Shown here piece by piece: positions 43,922 to 52,306 of a DNA stretch of 64,000 nucleotides. Location of the stretch: contig NZ_LZTB01000119.1 in the NCBI RefSeq assembly GCF_001665685.1, forward strand, positions 111,728-175,727, read 5' to 3'. Source of the DNA: Mycobacterium sp. 852013-50091_SCH5140682 (lineage in GTDB: Bacteria > Actinomycetota > Actinomycetes > Mycobacteriales > Mycobacteriaceae). The position numbers and the translations under genes were made by a program. How positions within the stretch are numbered: position 1 is the stretch's first letter; each line of letters starts with the position of its first letter. The notes under the pieces were generated by a model, which searched no databases, had not been told where the DNA came from, and saw only the letters and a list, made by a program, of their open reading frames with translations.

Positions 43922-44404
43922 ATGGAACCAAACTGGCTGAACGCGCAAGAAGCCTGCGCCTGGCGAACCTTCGTCGATGCGCATTACCGACTCGAGTTTC
44001 ACCTGGCTCGACGCCTACAGGAATCGGGCCTGTCCGGGGCCGACTACGAAGTCCTGGCGTTACTCTCCGATCACGACGGGGACCGCATGCCTTCCCATCA
44101 GCTACGCAACGCACTGGGCTGGGAGAAGAGCCGTTTGTCCCACCAGGTGCGGCGCATGCAGACCGACGGGTTGATCAGCCGAGAACCCAATCCCGGCGAC
44201 GCCCGCAGCACCATGATCTGCCTACTGCCGGCCGGCCGCGCTGCCATCGAGAACGCGGCGCCCGGGCACGTGCAGGACGTCCGCCGCAACTTCGTTGACC
44301 TGTTCACCCCGGCCGAACTCGACACGCTCACCGCCCTCAACCAACGAATCTTGGACCACCTGGCGGAAGTCGACGACTCCTCCGCCGACGACGAGCCCTC
44401 CTAG
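43922..44404 (+). CDS. MarR-family transcriptional regulator
   Basis: 160 residues from ATG 43922, which has GGAGG 3 bases upstream; an ATG at 43904 is possible but lacks one. The winged helix is MPSHQLRNALGWEKSRLSHQVRRMQTDGLISREPNPGDARSTMICLLPAG. Divergent from the SDR operon, with operator-like repeats between, so it probably represses that operon and itself in response to a small phenolic or oxidant. Confidence 0.88.
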   Translation: MEPNWLNAQEACAWRTFVDAHYRLEFHLARRLQESGLSGADYEVLALLSDHDGDRMPSHQLRNALGWEKSRLSHQVRRMQTDGLISREPNPGDARSTMICLLPAGRAAIENAAPGHVQDVRRNFVDLFTPAELDTLTALNQRILDHLAEVDDSSADDEPS

Positions 44405-44604
44405 GTTGCTCCTCGTCGTCGGCGACGCTTAGCGCACACGAGCGACGACACCTGGTCCCAGGCAACGCAGCAGCAGCCAACCTGTCACTCGTCAAACAAT
44501 GTGCTATCTCCCAAGCCTTTGAGCAGTGGCCAGGAGGCATAGTCCGACTCGCGGTCACATGAAAGTTGTTGTTGCCCAGCGGCTACTGCCGTCGACACGG
44601 GGCC

Positions 44605-45819
44605 CTACGCGGGTACGACGTCGCCCTCTGATCGGGTCGGGGCGGAGGGTTCTTTGACCGCCTCCAAGGACACGGTGACGTCGACGGTGTCTCCGAGCAT
44701 CGGGCCGCCGCCGGCCAGCACAGGGGTGTCGGCCAGGACGCCGAAGTCGCTGCGCTTCAGTTTGATTGCGCCTTCGAACCCGGCCACTTCACCGTGCCCC
44801 ATGCCTGCGCTCACACCGAGAAATGAGAATGCCAGTGGCAGGCGTTTGGTAATCCCGCGCAGGGTGAAGTCGATGATGAGTACCCAGTCGTTCTGCCCGG
44901 TGCTGTGCATGTCGACCGAGGCGAGGGTGGCGGTGGGGAACTCGTCGGCGCCGAAGATGTCGGGTGCCCGTAGGTGTTGGTCGCGCTCCGGGTTGCCGGT
45001 GTCCACCGATCCGACCGCGATGGCGGCCGTGATGCTCGGAATTCCGTTCTCGGGCACGGTGATCGCTCCGGAGAAGTCACCGAACCGCCCACGTACTCGG
45101 CCGACCATCAGGTGGCGAACCGAGAACGTGATGGACGAGTGGATGGGGTCGATCGTCCACGTACCGGGTGAGACTTGTTGCTCGACAGTCGAGGTGGGCT
45201 GGGCGTTCTGCTCGAGTGCGGACGGCAGCTCGTAGAGTTCGCGTAGGACCAGGGCGTTGCGGGCTTGGATGAGTACGCCGCCCTCGTCGAGACGTCCGAG
45301 TTCGATGGGGGCGAAGCCGAGATCGGTGCACAACCCGGCTACTGTCGCGCTGGCTGCGGAGTCGTTGCTGGACAAGAAGACCACGCGTTTCCCGAATTCG
45401 GGTGGGCGCTTCTCGGCGAGCTGCTTAGCGGCGGTTTGGTTGAACGACTTGACCACCGCGGCGCCCGGGAAGGCCTCGGCGTTGTACTCGGTTGACAGTC
45501 GGCCGCCGAGGATTTGGTCGGAGTTAGGAACCAGAAACGCGTTCGTCGCGTCGACGACGATCTTGCCCGACCAGTCCGACCGAGTCTTGCCCAACTCGCG
45601 GACCTTCAGGAACGGAATGGCGAGGATGATCACGTCTGCATCCAGCGCCGTGTCAAGGGTTGCCGGTGTAATCGAGGCGGACAGTTCGGTGACGTCGATC
45701 GTCTCCGGACCTCGCGTGTTGGCCCACAGTGCCGGGACGTGGTGGTCGGAGAACCGTTGCGCTAGAACGCCGCCAACGCTGCCGGTGCCCACAACGGCGT
45801 ACTGCAGAGCGCTGCTCAT
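44605..45819 (-). CDS. F420-reductase-like / YceI fusion protein
   Basis: 404 residues from ATG 45819, which overlaps the DoxX stop by 4 bases. Residues 1-215 are a Rossmann domain of the F420 reductase-like type: YAVVGTGSVGGVLAQRFSDHHV, IILAIPFLKV, VVDATNAFLVPNSD, VVKSFNQTA. Residues from about 225 form a YceI lipocalin-like domain: GTWTIDPIHSSITFSVRHLMVGRVRGRFGDFSGAI and FGADEFPTATLASV. YceI domains bind isoprenoid or long-chain amphiphiles. The fusion suggests reduction of a lipid-like or quinone-like ligand. No frameshift is needed to read through. Confidence 0.85.
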   Translation of the reverse strand: MSSALQYAVVGTGSVGGVLAQRFSDHHVPALWANTRGPETIDVTELSASITPATLDTALDADVIILAIPFLKVRELGKTRSDWSGKIVVDATNAFLVPNSDQILGGRLSTEYNAEAFPGAAVVKSFNQTAAKQLAEKRPPEFGKRVVFLSSNDSAASATVAGLCTDLGFAPIELGRLDEGGVLIQARNALVLRELYELPSALEQNAQPTSTVEQQVSPGTWTIDPIHSSITFSVRHLMVGRVRGRFGDFSGAITVPENGIPSITAAIAVGSVDTGNPERDQHLRAPDIFGADEFPTATLASVDMHSTGQNDWVLIIDFTLRGITKRLPLAFSFLGVSAGMGHGEVAGFEGAIKLKRSDFGVLADTPVLAGGGPMLGDTVDVTVSLEAVKEPSAPTRSEGDVVPA

Positions 45820-46196
45820 CGCACGACCTGCAAGATCCGCGCGGCGGCGATGAAGACCGCCACCGCCAAGAATACGGCGTTCACGGGCCACTGCTTGTAC
45901 TCCGCGCGTCGACCGTGGAACACCGCCGCGCCCACCTGCACCAGCGCGAGCCCCACCGCAGCGGCCGGGGTCAGGATGCGCGCGATGCCGGTCAGCCACG
46001 GCAGGACTAGCCCGAGAGCGCCGGCGACCTCGACGCCGCCGATGAGCTTGATCGACGTCGCAGACAACGCCTCAGCGGCGCCAGCCGTGGAGGCGTTCTC
46101 CGCTAGTTGCTCCTTGGACTTCAGTAGTTTCGTGCCACCGATGAAGAGATAAGCGGCGGCGAGTAGTCCGGACGCGATCCCTACCGCGATGTTCAT
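45816..46196 (-). CDS. DoxX family membrane protein
   Basis: 126 residues with four hydrophobic helices (IAVGIASGLLAAAYLFIGGTKL; IKLIGGVEVAGALGLVLPWLTGI; ILTPAAAVGLALVQVGAAVF; PVNAVFLAVAVFIAAARIL). ATG 46196 has GAGGAG 6 bases upstream. DoxX-like proteins are membrane redox partners. It is the first gene of the operon with the reductase/YceI fusion and lies downstream of a large inverted repeat. Confidence 0.82.
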   Translation of the reverse strand: MNIAVGIASGLLAAAYLFIGGTKLLKSKEQLAENASTAGAAEALSATSIKLIGGVEVAGALGLVLPWLTGIARILTPAAAVGLALVQVGAAVFHGRRAEYKQWPVNAVFLAVAVFIAAARILQVVR

Positions 46197-46274
46197 GAGG
46201 GCTCCTCGAATATGTATGCGTGCGAACAGGGTTGGCCCGAGCGGCTGCCTCGCCTTCACTCGGGAACGGTTCGA

Positions 46275-46333
46275 CCCATTGGTTGATGCTTCAATAAACT
46301 AGCTCGCATTAACGTGAAGCGTCAACCAATGGG
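46275..46333. repeat. Long inverted repeat between DoxX operon and MarR
   Basis: CCCATTGGTTGATGCTTCA (46275-46293) pairs with the complement of 46315-46333 at 18 of 19 positions, around a 21-base spacer. The left arm contains TTGATGCTTCAA (TTGA-N4-TCAA), the same half-site spacing as the repeat at 43861. It may be a cruciform or terminator, but its position in the divergent control region favours a double operator for a MarR protein. Confidence 0.65.
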
Positions 46334-46502
46334 CTGCATCGCGCTCATTGCCCACGCGCCGCAGGCGATGACGCCTCGGTTACGGCCAAGCGCCGACACC
46401 GGTGCCACACCTCACGGTCAATGGTTGATGGTTAAACTATCCTTCAAACGGAGGAGGAGGTCCGGTGACAGCTGCGCGATGGGCCACCATCGGGTGGTCG
46501 TG

Positions 46503-46991
46503 ATGACGCGGCCCAAGCGTGAGGGTGGCCAACCCGAAACGGTGTGGCTCGACGACGATCAGCAACGTGCATGGCGTCAGCTCCTGTCGATGATCATGGA
46601 GCTTCCGGCGGCCCTGGAACGCGATCTGCAGCGCACCACCGGACTGACGACGTTCGAGTACCTCGTATTGGCGAATCTGTCGGAAGCCGACGACAGGACG
46701 CTGCGGATGTCGGAACTCGCCGCCAAAGCAAACTCCTCGTTGTCGCGGTTGTCCCACGTGGTCAGGCGCCTGGAAGACGACGGGTTGGTGCTCAGGGGTG
46801 TCTGCGCCGATGACGGCAGGGTAAGCGTGGTCGAGCTCACGAAAGCGGGAATGCGGAGGGTCGCCGCCGCAGCCCCGCTGCACGTCGCGAAGGTGCGCGA
46901 ACTGGTGGTGGAACCGTTGACAAAGGCGGACCTGATCGGGCTCGGCAAAGCGGCCGAGGCCATTACCGACCGGATCGCCGAGTCTGGTTGA
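46503..46991 (+). CDS. MarR-family transcriptional regulator
   Basis: 162 residues from ATG 46503; in-frame ATGs at 46431 and 46479 are alternatives, and GGAGGAGGAGG lies at 46450-46461. The winged helix is MSELAAKANSSLSRLSHVVRRLEDDGLVLRGVCADDGRVSVVELTKAG. It is divergent from the DoxX operon; half sites TTGATGG...CCTTCAA lie at about 46425-46447 near its start. It probably controls that operon. Confidence 0.85.
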   Translation: MTRPKREGGQPETVWLDDDQQRAWRQLLSMIMELPAALERDLQRTTGLTTFEYLVLANLSEADDRTLRMSELAAKANSSLSRLSHVVRRLEDDGLVLRGVCADDGRVSVVELTKAGMRRVAAAAPLHVAKVRELVVEPLTKADLIGLGKAAEAITDRIAESG

Positions 46992-47111
46992 TCACATCCA
47001 TCTCAGCGTCTGTGCATCGTGCGTCCGTGGTCAGAACTGGTGTGGTGCCGGGGCCAACAGATCATCGACAAACATCAGTTCGGTGCGGTCGTCACTCCAT
47101 CTCGCACTCGA

Positions 47112-47134
47112 ACGTCGCGGCACAGTCAAGTGCG
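47112..47134. promoter_or_regulatory. 23-base motif upstream of merR
   Basis: ACGTCGCGGCACAGTCAAG followed by TGCG lies 22 bases before the MerR start. It matches 21 of 23 bases at 50125-50147, upstream of the DPP-IV-like gene. It is probably a MerR binding site shared by both promoters. Confidence 0.7.
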
Positions 47135-47155
47135 CGGATTGGGCAAGATGGGACC

Positions 47156-47887
47156 ATGGCGTGGAGCACCCGGGAAATCGCCGAACTCGCCGGCACCAGC
47201 CTGCGGGCCGTCCGGCACTACCACCAGGTGGGCCTGCTCGACGAGCCCGAGCGCCGGCCCAACGGCTACAAACAGTACGGCGTCGCGCATCTGGTCCGGT
47301 TGGTGCGCATCAAACGCCTGGTCGATCTGGGATTCTCGCTCCCCCAGATCGCGGCGATGGGCGATACCGACGAACACCCGGAACAGGCACTGCGCGAGCT
47401 GGATGCCGAACTCGCCGAGACCATCACCCGGCTGGAGCGCGTCCGCGATGAACTACGCGAGCTGCTGGACACGGCGGCGCCCACTGATCTGCCGCCCGAT
47501 TTCGTGTCGGCCGATGCCCTGGCGAATATGACCGAGTCTGACCGGTCCCTGGTAGTCGTGATGAGCCAGGTGCTCGGGCCCCGCGGCAAGCAGGTTTACG
47601 CCGACATAATTCGGGAAACGACCGAGGATCCCGCGGCCGCCGAACTGGACGACCTTCCCGCCGATGCCGACGAGCCCACCCGCCGTAACCTCGCCGAACG
47701 GTTGGCGCCGTACATCAAGTCGATCCAGGGCGCCCATCCCGACCTGACCTCCTCGCGCGCCGACGCGCCACGGGGAAAAAGGTTCGCGGACAGGTCGATT
47801 GCCCTGGCCATGGCCGATCTGTACAACCCGGCACAGCTCGATGTGTTGAAGCGAGCCGGGGAGATCGTGCACCGGTCAGCCGAGTGA
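47156..47887 (+). CDS. MerR-family transcriptional regulator
   Basis: 243 residues. The MerR DNA-binding domain is at the N terminus: MAWSTREIAELAGTSLRAVRHYHQVGLLDEPERRPNGYKQYGVAHLVRLVRIKRLVDLGFSLPQIAAM, then the dimerisation helix. The C-terminal 140 residues are not a metal- or TipA-type domain I recognise, so the ligand is unknown. Its 3' end overlaps the convergent peptidase gene by 12 bases. The motif shared by both promoters makes the peptidase its likely target. Confidence 0.9.
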   Translation: MAWSTREIAELAGTSLRAVRHYHQVGLLDEPERRPNGYKQYGVAHLVRLVRIKRLVDLGFSLPQIAAMGDTDEHPEQALRELDAELAETITRLERVRDELRELLDTAAPTDLPPDFVSADALANMTESDRSLVVVMSQVLGPRGKQVYADIIRETTEDPAAAELDDLPADADEPTRRNLAERLAPYIKSIQGAHPDLTSSRADAPRGKRFADRSIALAMADLYNPAQLDVLKRAGEIVHRSAE

Positions 47888-50113
47888 GGGCAGCAGCAAC
47901 GGCTGTAGTCGGTAACCGGGTGGCTCGGTGCCGTGCAGATGCCGCACAAAGTAGTCCCAGGTGCGACGTAGTGAATAGTGCAGCCAACCGATCAGCGAGT
48001 GCTCGGCACCGGGAATCATGATCAGGTCGAAGTCCTTGTCCGCCTTGATGAGTGCATCGGCCAGCCGCATCGTCATATACGGGTGTGCGTTGTCGTCGAG
48101 TTCACCGTGGATGAGCAGTAACTTGCCCTTCAGGTTGGCGGCCAGCGTGGTGTTCAAGATCGCTGCTTTGCCTTCGGCGCTGACATCGCCGTGGTAGTGC
48201 TCGGCCCACATCGCCAGGTTGAGGGCGTTGTCATGATTGCCCGAGGCCGCGACGGCCACCGAGTAGAAGTCCGGGTATCGCAGCACGGCACGCGCCGCGG
48301 CGAACGCACCGGCGGACTGTCCCGTAATCCCGACCCGGGCAGTGTCCAGCCACGGATACCGCTGTCCGAGTTCGCGGATTGCGGCGATGTGGTCGTCCAG
48401 GGCGCCCGCGTTGCCGAGATCCCCATAGGAGTGGTTATGAAATGCCTTGCTGCGCCCCGCGCTTCCACGTCCGTCGATGGCCACCACCGCGAACCCGAGC
48501 GCGGCCAACGCTTCCGGTTCGCCATAGTGCGGCGGGTTGAACATCGGTCCGGCGCGGTAGAGCTGCGGCCCCGGATAGATGTGTTCGATGATCGGGTACG
48601 TGCGGTTCGGGTCCAGACCGTGCGGCCGCCAGAGCAGACCGTAGATGGGGGTTCTGCCATCGGCGGCGGTCGTCCGGAACCGCTCCGGCGGTTGCCAGCC
48701 CAGAATCTTCAGGTCTTCGGTGTCGGGCGTCTCCAACCCCACTACAACCTGACCATCCCTGTCGAGTACCACTGAGCGTGGCGGCAGGCTCGGGCTTGAG
48801 GCTCGATCCACAAGGTAGCCGCCCTGCGGGGGGTTGACCGCGTCATGGTCTAGCTCGTCGTCTGTGAGTCGGGTGAACCCGTTGCCGTCCAGTCCGATTC
48901 GACAGAGCTGCCGCAGGTACGGGTCGGCCTCGACCAGACCGTTGGCCACGAAGTACACCTGTCGAGCGGTCTCGTCGACCCATAACAGTCTGCTCACCAG
49001 CCACGGCCCGGTGGTTATCTGGGTGACCTGGGCGCCGTCGGCCGAGTAGAGGTAGAGGTGGCCCCAACCGTCCCGCTGCGACCACCACACGATCTCGCCG
49101 GTGCCCAGCACCCGCACCATGTGCGGGTCGCCGAGCAGCACGGTGGCGTCGACCCGGGTCTCGCACGTGTCGGTGATCAGCGTGCTGACCGCGCCCGTCG
49201 ACGGGTCGAGGCGACACAGTTGCAACGTCCGGGCGTCGCGCGACTGGTGCAGATAATGAACGGCGTCCGCACTCGACCACCAGGCGTAGACGAGTGCGAC
49301 ATTGTGCATGATCGGTGTCGGCTCGGTCTGCTGCCGCACGATCGTGTGCTGCCCGACGTCGAGCACGTTCCAGGTCATCGTCGCGACGGTGTCGTCGCCG
49401 GGCATCGAGTAGCGAGTGCGGTGTTCCACCGGCCGGCCGCCGTCGGCCGGGCTCGATTCCACGAGCACCAGCTCGGGCACCTCACGCTGATCGGCCCGCG
49501 CAACCAGGATGCGGGTGGAATCGGGTGACCAGTGCAGGATCATCGGCGCCGGAATGCCCAGTGCACGGGTCAGCGCGCGTGCACCGGTGGTGTCCGGTAG
49601 GCCGCCGTAGTCGAAATACGGTTGGGCGTCATCGGTGAGGGCGTGTTCGGTACCGTCGGCTCGGCTGCGGACCCAGATGTTGCCGTCGCGGCGGAACGCA
49701 ACCCATCGCTCGTCGGGCGAGATGACACCGCCCGCAACGCTTTTCGGAGTATCTGATTCGGTGCAGGCGCCATCCGCCCACCGCCAATTCCGACCGAATG
49801 CGCTGAACAGCACGGTGTCATCAGCACGGATATCCACGGCCAGAATCGGTAGATCCGCGCCGGTCACCGCCTGTCCGGCCGCCACAGACAGTCCAGCGGC
49901 CAGCGCGTCGTGGTCGAACGCGGCGCGACGAGTCCTCGCATCGGGATCGACCGCGACGTAGCGGTTTGCAATGCGGTACCAGAATCGGGCACCGTCGGCG
50001 AACCACTGCGGTGTCAGCACCGTGCCCGGCACCCGCCGGGCGCGGTGCGGGAAAAGCATCTGCTCGGCACGCGCGTAATCGGAATCGGTCAGCGATATCG
50101 TCACGCCGGCCAT
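47876..50113 (-). CDS. Dipeptidyl-peptidase-IV-like serine peptidase (S9B)
   Basis: 745 residues. The N-terminal beta-propeller (VISPDERWVAFRRDGNIWVRS, MILHWSPDSTRILVAR, IVWWSQRDGWGHLYLY) precedes the alpha/beta-hydrolase domain with triad Ser600 (GQSAGAFAA), Asp673 or Asp674 (GELDDNAHP) and His705 (GAEHSL). IIEHIYPGPQL is the oxyanion-side motif. No signal peptide, so cytoplasmic. It should release dipeptides (often Xaa-Pro) from peptides. Its promoter region holds TTGACT followed by the 23-base motif also found before merR. Confidence 0.9.
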   Translation of the reverse strand: MAGVTISLTDSDYARAEQMLFPHRARRVPGTVLTPQWFADGARFWYRIANRYVAVDPDARTRRAAFDHDALAAGLSVAAGQAVTGADLPILAVDIRADDTVLFSAFGRNWRWADGACTESDTPKSVAGGVISPDERWVAFRRDGNIWVRSRADGTEHALTDDAQPYFDYGGLPDTTGARALTRALGIPAPMILHWSPDSTRILVARADQREVPELVLVESSPADGGRPVEHRTRYSMPGDDTVATMTWNVLDVGQHTIVRQQTEPTPIMHNVALVYAWWSSADAVHYLHQSRDARTLQLCRLDPSTGAVSTLITDTCETRVDATVLLGDPHMVRVLGTGEIVWWSQRDGWGHLYLYSADGAQVTQITTGPWLVSRLLWVDETARQVYFVANGLVEADPYLRQLCRIGLDGNGFTRLTDDELDHDAVNPPQGGYLVDRASSPSLPPRSVVLDRDGQVVVGLETPDTEDLKILGWQPPERFRTTAADGRTPIYGLLWRPHGLDPNRTYPIIEHIYPGPQLYRAGPMFNPPHYGEPEALAALGFAVVAIDGRGSAGRSKAFHNHSYGDLGNAGALDDHIAAIRELGQRYPWLDTARVGITGQSAGAFAAARAVLRYPDFYSVAVAASGNHDNALNLAMWAEHYHGDVSAEGKAAILNTTLAANLKGKLLLIHGELDDNAHPYMTMRLADALIKADKDFDLIMIPGAEHSLIGWLHYSLRRTWDYFVRHLHGTEPPGYRLQPLLLPSLG

Positions 50114-50124
50114 GCAACACCCGG

Positions 50125-50147
50125 ACGTAGCGGCACAGTCAAGAGCG
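50125..50147. promoter_or_regulatory. 23-base motif upstream of the DPP-IV-like gene
   Basis: ACGTAGCGGCACAGTCAAG followed by AGCG, 21/23 identical to the motif at 47112. Read on the minus strand it contains TTGACT about 23 bases before the peptidase start, a good -35 element with the motif in the spacer, as MerR regulators prefer. Confidence 0.7.
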
Positions 50148-50426
50148 ACTTCGACCGTGCCGCAGCGGCACAGCGTGTGGTGGACGAATGCCGTTCATCG
50201 CCGTCGCCCACCGGCAACTCACCATGTTGCGCAACGCCGGGCATTTTGACGGCATCGCAGACAATCATCGCGCTGCTGCAGGATCACCTGCCGCCGTGCG
50301 ATGTTCCGATTCCGGATTGCCTCTAGGCCATGGTGATCGCCCGGAGACCGTTCCCCTGGGAGCCATGGCCGTCCTCGACACACGGACCGGAACGCTCGTC
50401 ATCGAGTGACTCGATGCTCATTCGCA
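50148..50426. other. Gene-free stretch
   Basis: With the motif above, about 310 bases separate the peptidase and the FAH gene, both on the minus strand. A plus-strand 73-codon frame (50188-50409) ends in PLGAMAVLDTRTGTLVIE, which looks protein-like, but it has no ribosome binding site and no family I recognise. Confidence 0.35.
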
Positions 50427-51269
50427 TTACCATCCGGCGACGACAGGGTTGGTTAGGTATCCGATGCCGTCGACGCCGACTGTGATGGTGTCGCCGGAGT
50501 GCATGAATTCCTGCGGCGCGCGGCCCGCTCCTGTTCCTCCGCATGTGCCGCTGCTCATGAGATCACCCGGTTGCAGAGTGACTGTGCGGGTGAGGAACTC
50601 CAGCAGGGTCGGGATGGAGTAGATCATCGTGTCGGTGGTAGCGCGCTGCTTGTAGACCCCGTTGAGGCGGGTGGAGATCTGAAGGGGATGCGAGTTCGGG
50701 TCGGGTACTTCGTCTGCGGTCACGACGTACGGACCCACCGGGGCGAACGTGTCCGGACTCTTACAGAGCGTGATCTGCAGCGGTTCGCGATTCATGACGT
50801 CACGAGCGGTGACGTCGTTGATCATCGTGTAGCCGAAGATGTATTCGTGGGCACGTTCGGCCGGCACCCGGTAGGCCGGTTTGCCGATGATGATGCACAA
50901 CTCGGCTTCCCAGTCGGTCTGGGTGTCGGTACTGGGGATACGGATCGGTGCGTCGGGTCCGACGACCGCGGAGCGCAGCTTGGAGAAGAACACGGGCTCC
51001 TTCGGCGCGAGACCGGTCTCAGCGAGGTGGTCGGCGTAGTTGCCGCCCGCCAGCAGTAGCGTCGCGGTGGGGCCCAGGGGCGCACGGAGCTTTGCGGGCT
51101 GCACCAGGTCGCGGGGATTCTGCTCGGCAGCGCGCAGACGGTCCAGTTCACCAGGTCCGGCCGTGATGAGCGCGGTGAGGTCGGGATGTCCGGTGGGTAG
51201 AACGCCGTCGTCGGTCAGCACGCCGACTTCGCTTCGGCCACCTGCATTTTCGTAGGCGACGAATTTCAC
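50427..51269 (-). CDS. Fumarylacetoacetate hydrolase family protein
   Basis: 280 residues. The FAH fold metal site is present: TDWEAELCIIIGK (Glu ligands), and FGYTMINDVTARD for the acidic/His region. LLLAGGNYADHLAE and KLRSAVVGPDAPIRIPSTD are the typical substrate-binding segments, and SSGTCGGTGAGRAPQEFMHSGDTITVGVDGIG is the C-terminal core. These enzymes hydrolyse or decarboxylate beta-diketo or hydroxy-oxo acids from aromatic ring cleavage. It is the last gene of the FAD monooxygenase operon, after a 122-base gap. Confidence 0.9.
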   Translation of the reverse strand: MKFVAYENAGGRSEVGVLTDDGVLPTGHPDLTALITAGPGELDRLRAAEQNPRDLVQPAKLRAPLGPTATLLLAGGNYADHLAETGLAPKEPVFFSKLRSAVVGPDAPIRIPSTDTQTDWEAELCIIIGKPAYRVPAERAHEYIFGYTMINDVTARDVMNREPLQITLCKSPDTFAPVGPYVVTADEVPDPNSHPLQISTRLNGVYKQRATTDTMIYSIPTLLEFLTRTVTLQPGDLMSSGTCGGTGAGRAPQEFMHSGDTITVGVDGIGYLTNPVVAGW

Positions 51270-51391
51270 GAGTCACTCCTCGGTGTCGTTAGGCGGTCGG
51301 CGTCCGTCGGGCCTAGCTGCTGTACAGGGTGTCGACGTTGTCGTGCAACCGGCGGGCCAAGGGCAGCGCCGCGTAACGGTCGGTGGTGAAC

Positions 51392-52306
51392 TCATCGGCT
51401 GGCGCGCAACGCGTCCACGCGCACCAGGCGCGCCGATTCGACTTCTCCGTCGGGTGGGCTGAGCAGGCCGCCAGTCGTGGTGACGAACAGCGCTCCGTCC
51501 CCGATCGCCACGGCGTTGGGCCCGGCGATGCGGTCGTCGTGTGCGGCGACGTCCTCGCGGCGGCCGTCCGGGTGCAGGCACAGCACGCTGTGGTAGGTGT
51601 GTGTCGCCACGAACACCCGTCCGTCGTCGGCGACGGCTAGGTCATCGCCGACCAGGCGTTCGGCGAGGATCTCCAGCCGTGCGAGCGGATCCGCGAGGTC
51701 GGTGGAGGTGCGCAGGACGAGGCCGCGGTCGCTGTTGGTCAGCAGGATCGAGTCGTTATGCACGGCGATGCCGTTGACGCCCGGCAGTATCGAGTCGGGG
51801 CCGGCGGGGGTGAGTAGTTCGTGTTCGAGCCACGGGGTGACGCGGCCGTCCTCGGCATCCACCATGACCACACGACTGCGGCCCGAGTCGACGACGAACA
51901 ACCGGTCACCGACCCAGGTCATCCCGTTGCCGCTCAGCACATTCGTCAGATCGGCGACCGGGCGCGCCCCGTCGGGCAGGATCCGGAACAGCTGCCAGTC
52001 CGGTACGCCCTGAGTGCCCGCGGCCGCCAGGGTGCCCAGCCGCGGATGCCTGGCGATGCCCGTGGGAATGCCGTCGAAGCGGGCCGCGATCTCGACCGCC
52101 CCGTGCGGGCCGACCCGGTACACGGCGCGGTCGCTGGGTGAGGTGACCAGCCAGGACCGCCCGTCGGCATGGGGTGCGAGGTTTTCCAGGAAGGTGCCGG
52201 CGGGCCATTCGGCGACGATGGCGGTGGCGCGCCGGTTGAGCACTCCGGCGTCGTGCGCTGGGTGCAACGGGTCGATCCGATCGGAATCGTTTGCAGTGGA
52301 ATTCAT
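51392..52306 (-). CDS. SMP-30/gluconolactonase-like beta-propeller protein
   Basis: 304 residues from ATG 52306, which has AAAGGA at 8 bases; the upstream frame is out-of-register sequence. Repeated propeller blades include WLVTSPSDRAVYRVG, GNGMTWVGDRLFVVDSGRSRVVMVD, GVNGIAVHNDSILLTNSDRGLVLR and AVADDGRVFVATHTYHSVLCL. The family hydrolyses lactones with a bound divalent metal. In this operon it might open a lactone from the oxygenated substrate. It overlaps the VOC gene by 4 bases. Confidence 0.8.
   Translation of the reverse strand: MNSTANDSDRIDPLHPAHDAGVLNRRATAIVAEWPAGTFLENLAPHADGRSWLVTSPSDRAVYRVGPHGAVEIAARFDGIPTGIARHPRLGTLAAAGTQGVPDWQLFRILPDGARPVADLTNVLSGNGMTWVGDRLFVVDSGRSRVVMVDAEDGRVTPWLEHELLTPAGPDSILPGVNGIAVHNDSILLTNSDRGLVLRTSTDLADPLARLEILAERLVGDDLAVADDGRVFVATHTYHSVLCLHPDGRREDVAAHDDRIAGPNAVAIGDGALFVTTTGGLLSPPDGEVESARLVRVDALRASR

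Noticed and set aside
51273..51391. Short frame ending RYAALPLARRLHDNVDTLYSS between FAH and SMP-30 genes
   Set aside because: It looks protein-like but is under 35 codons with no start; it may be a relic, too short to call.
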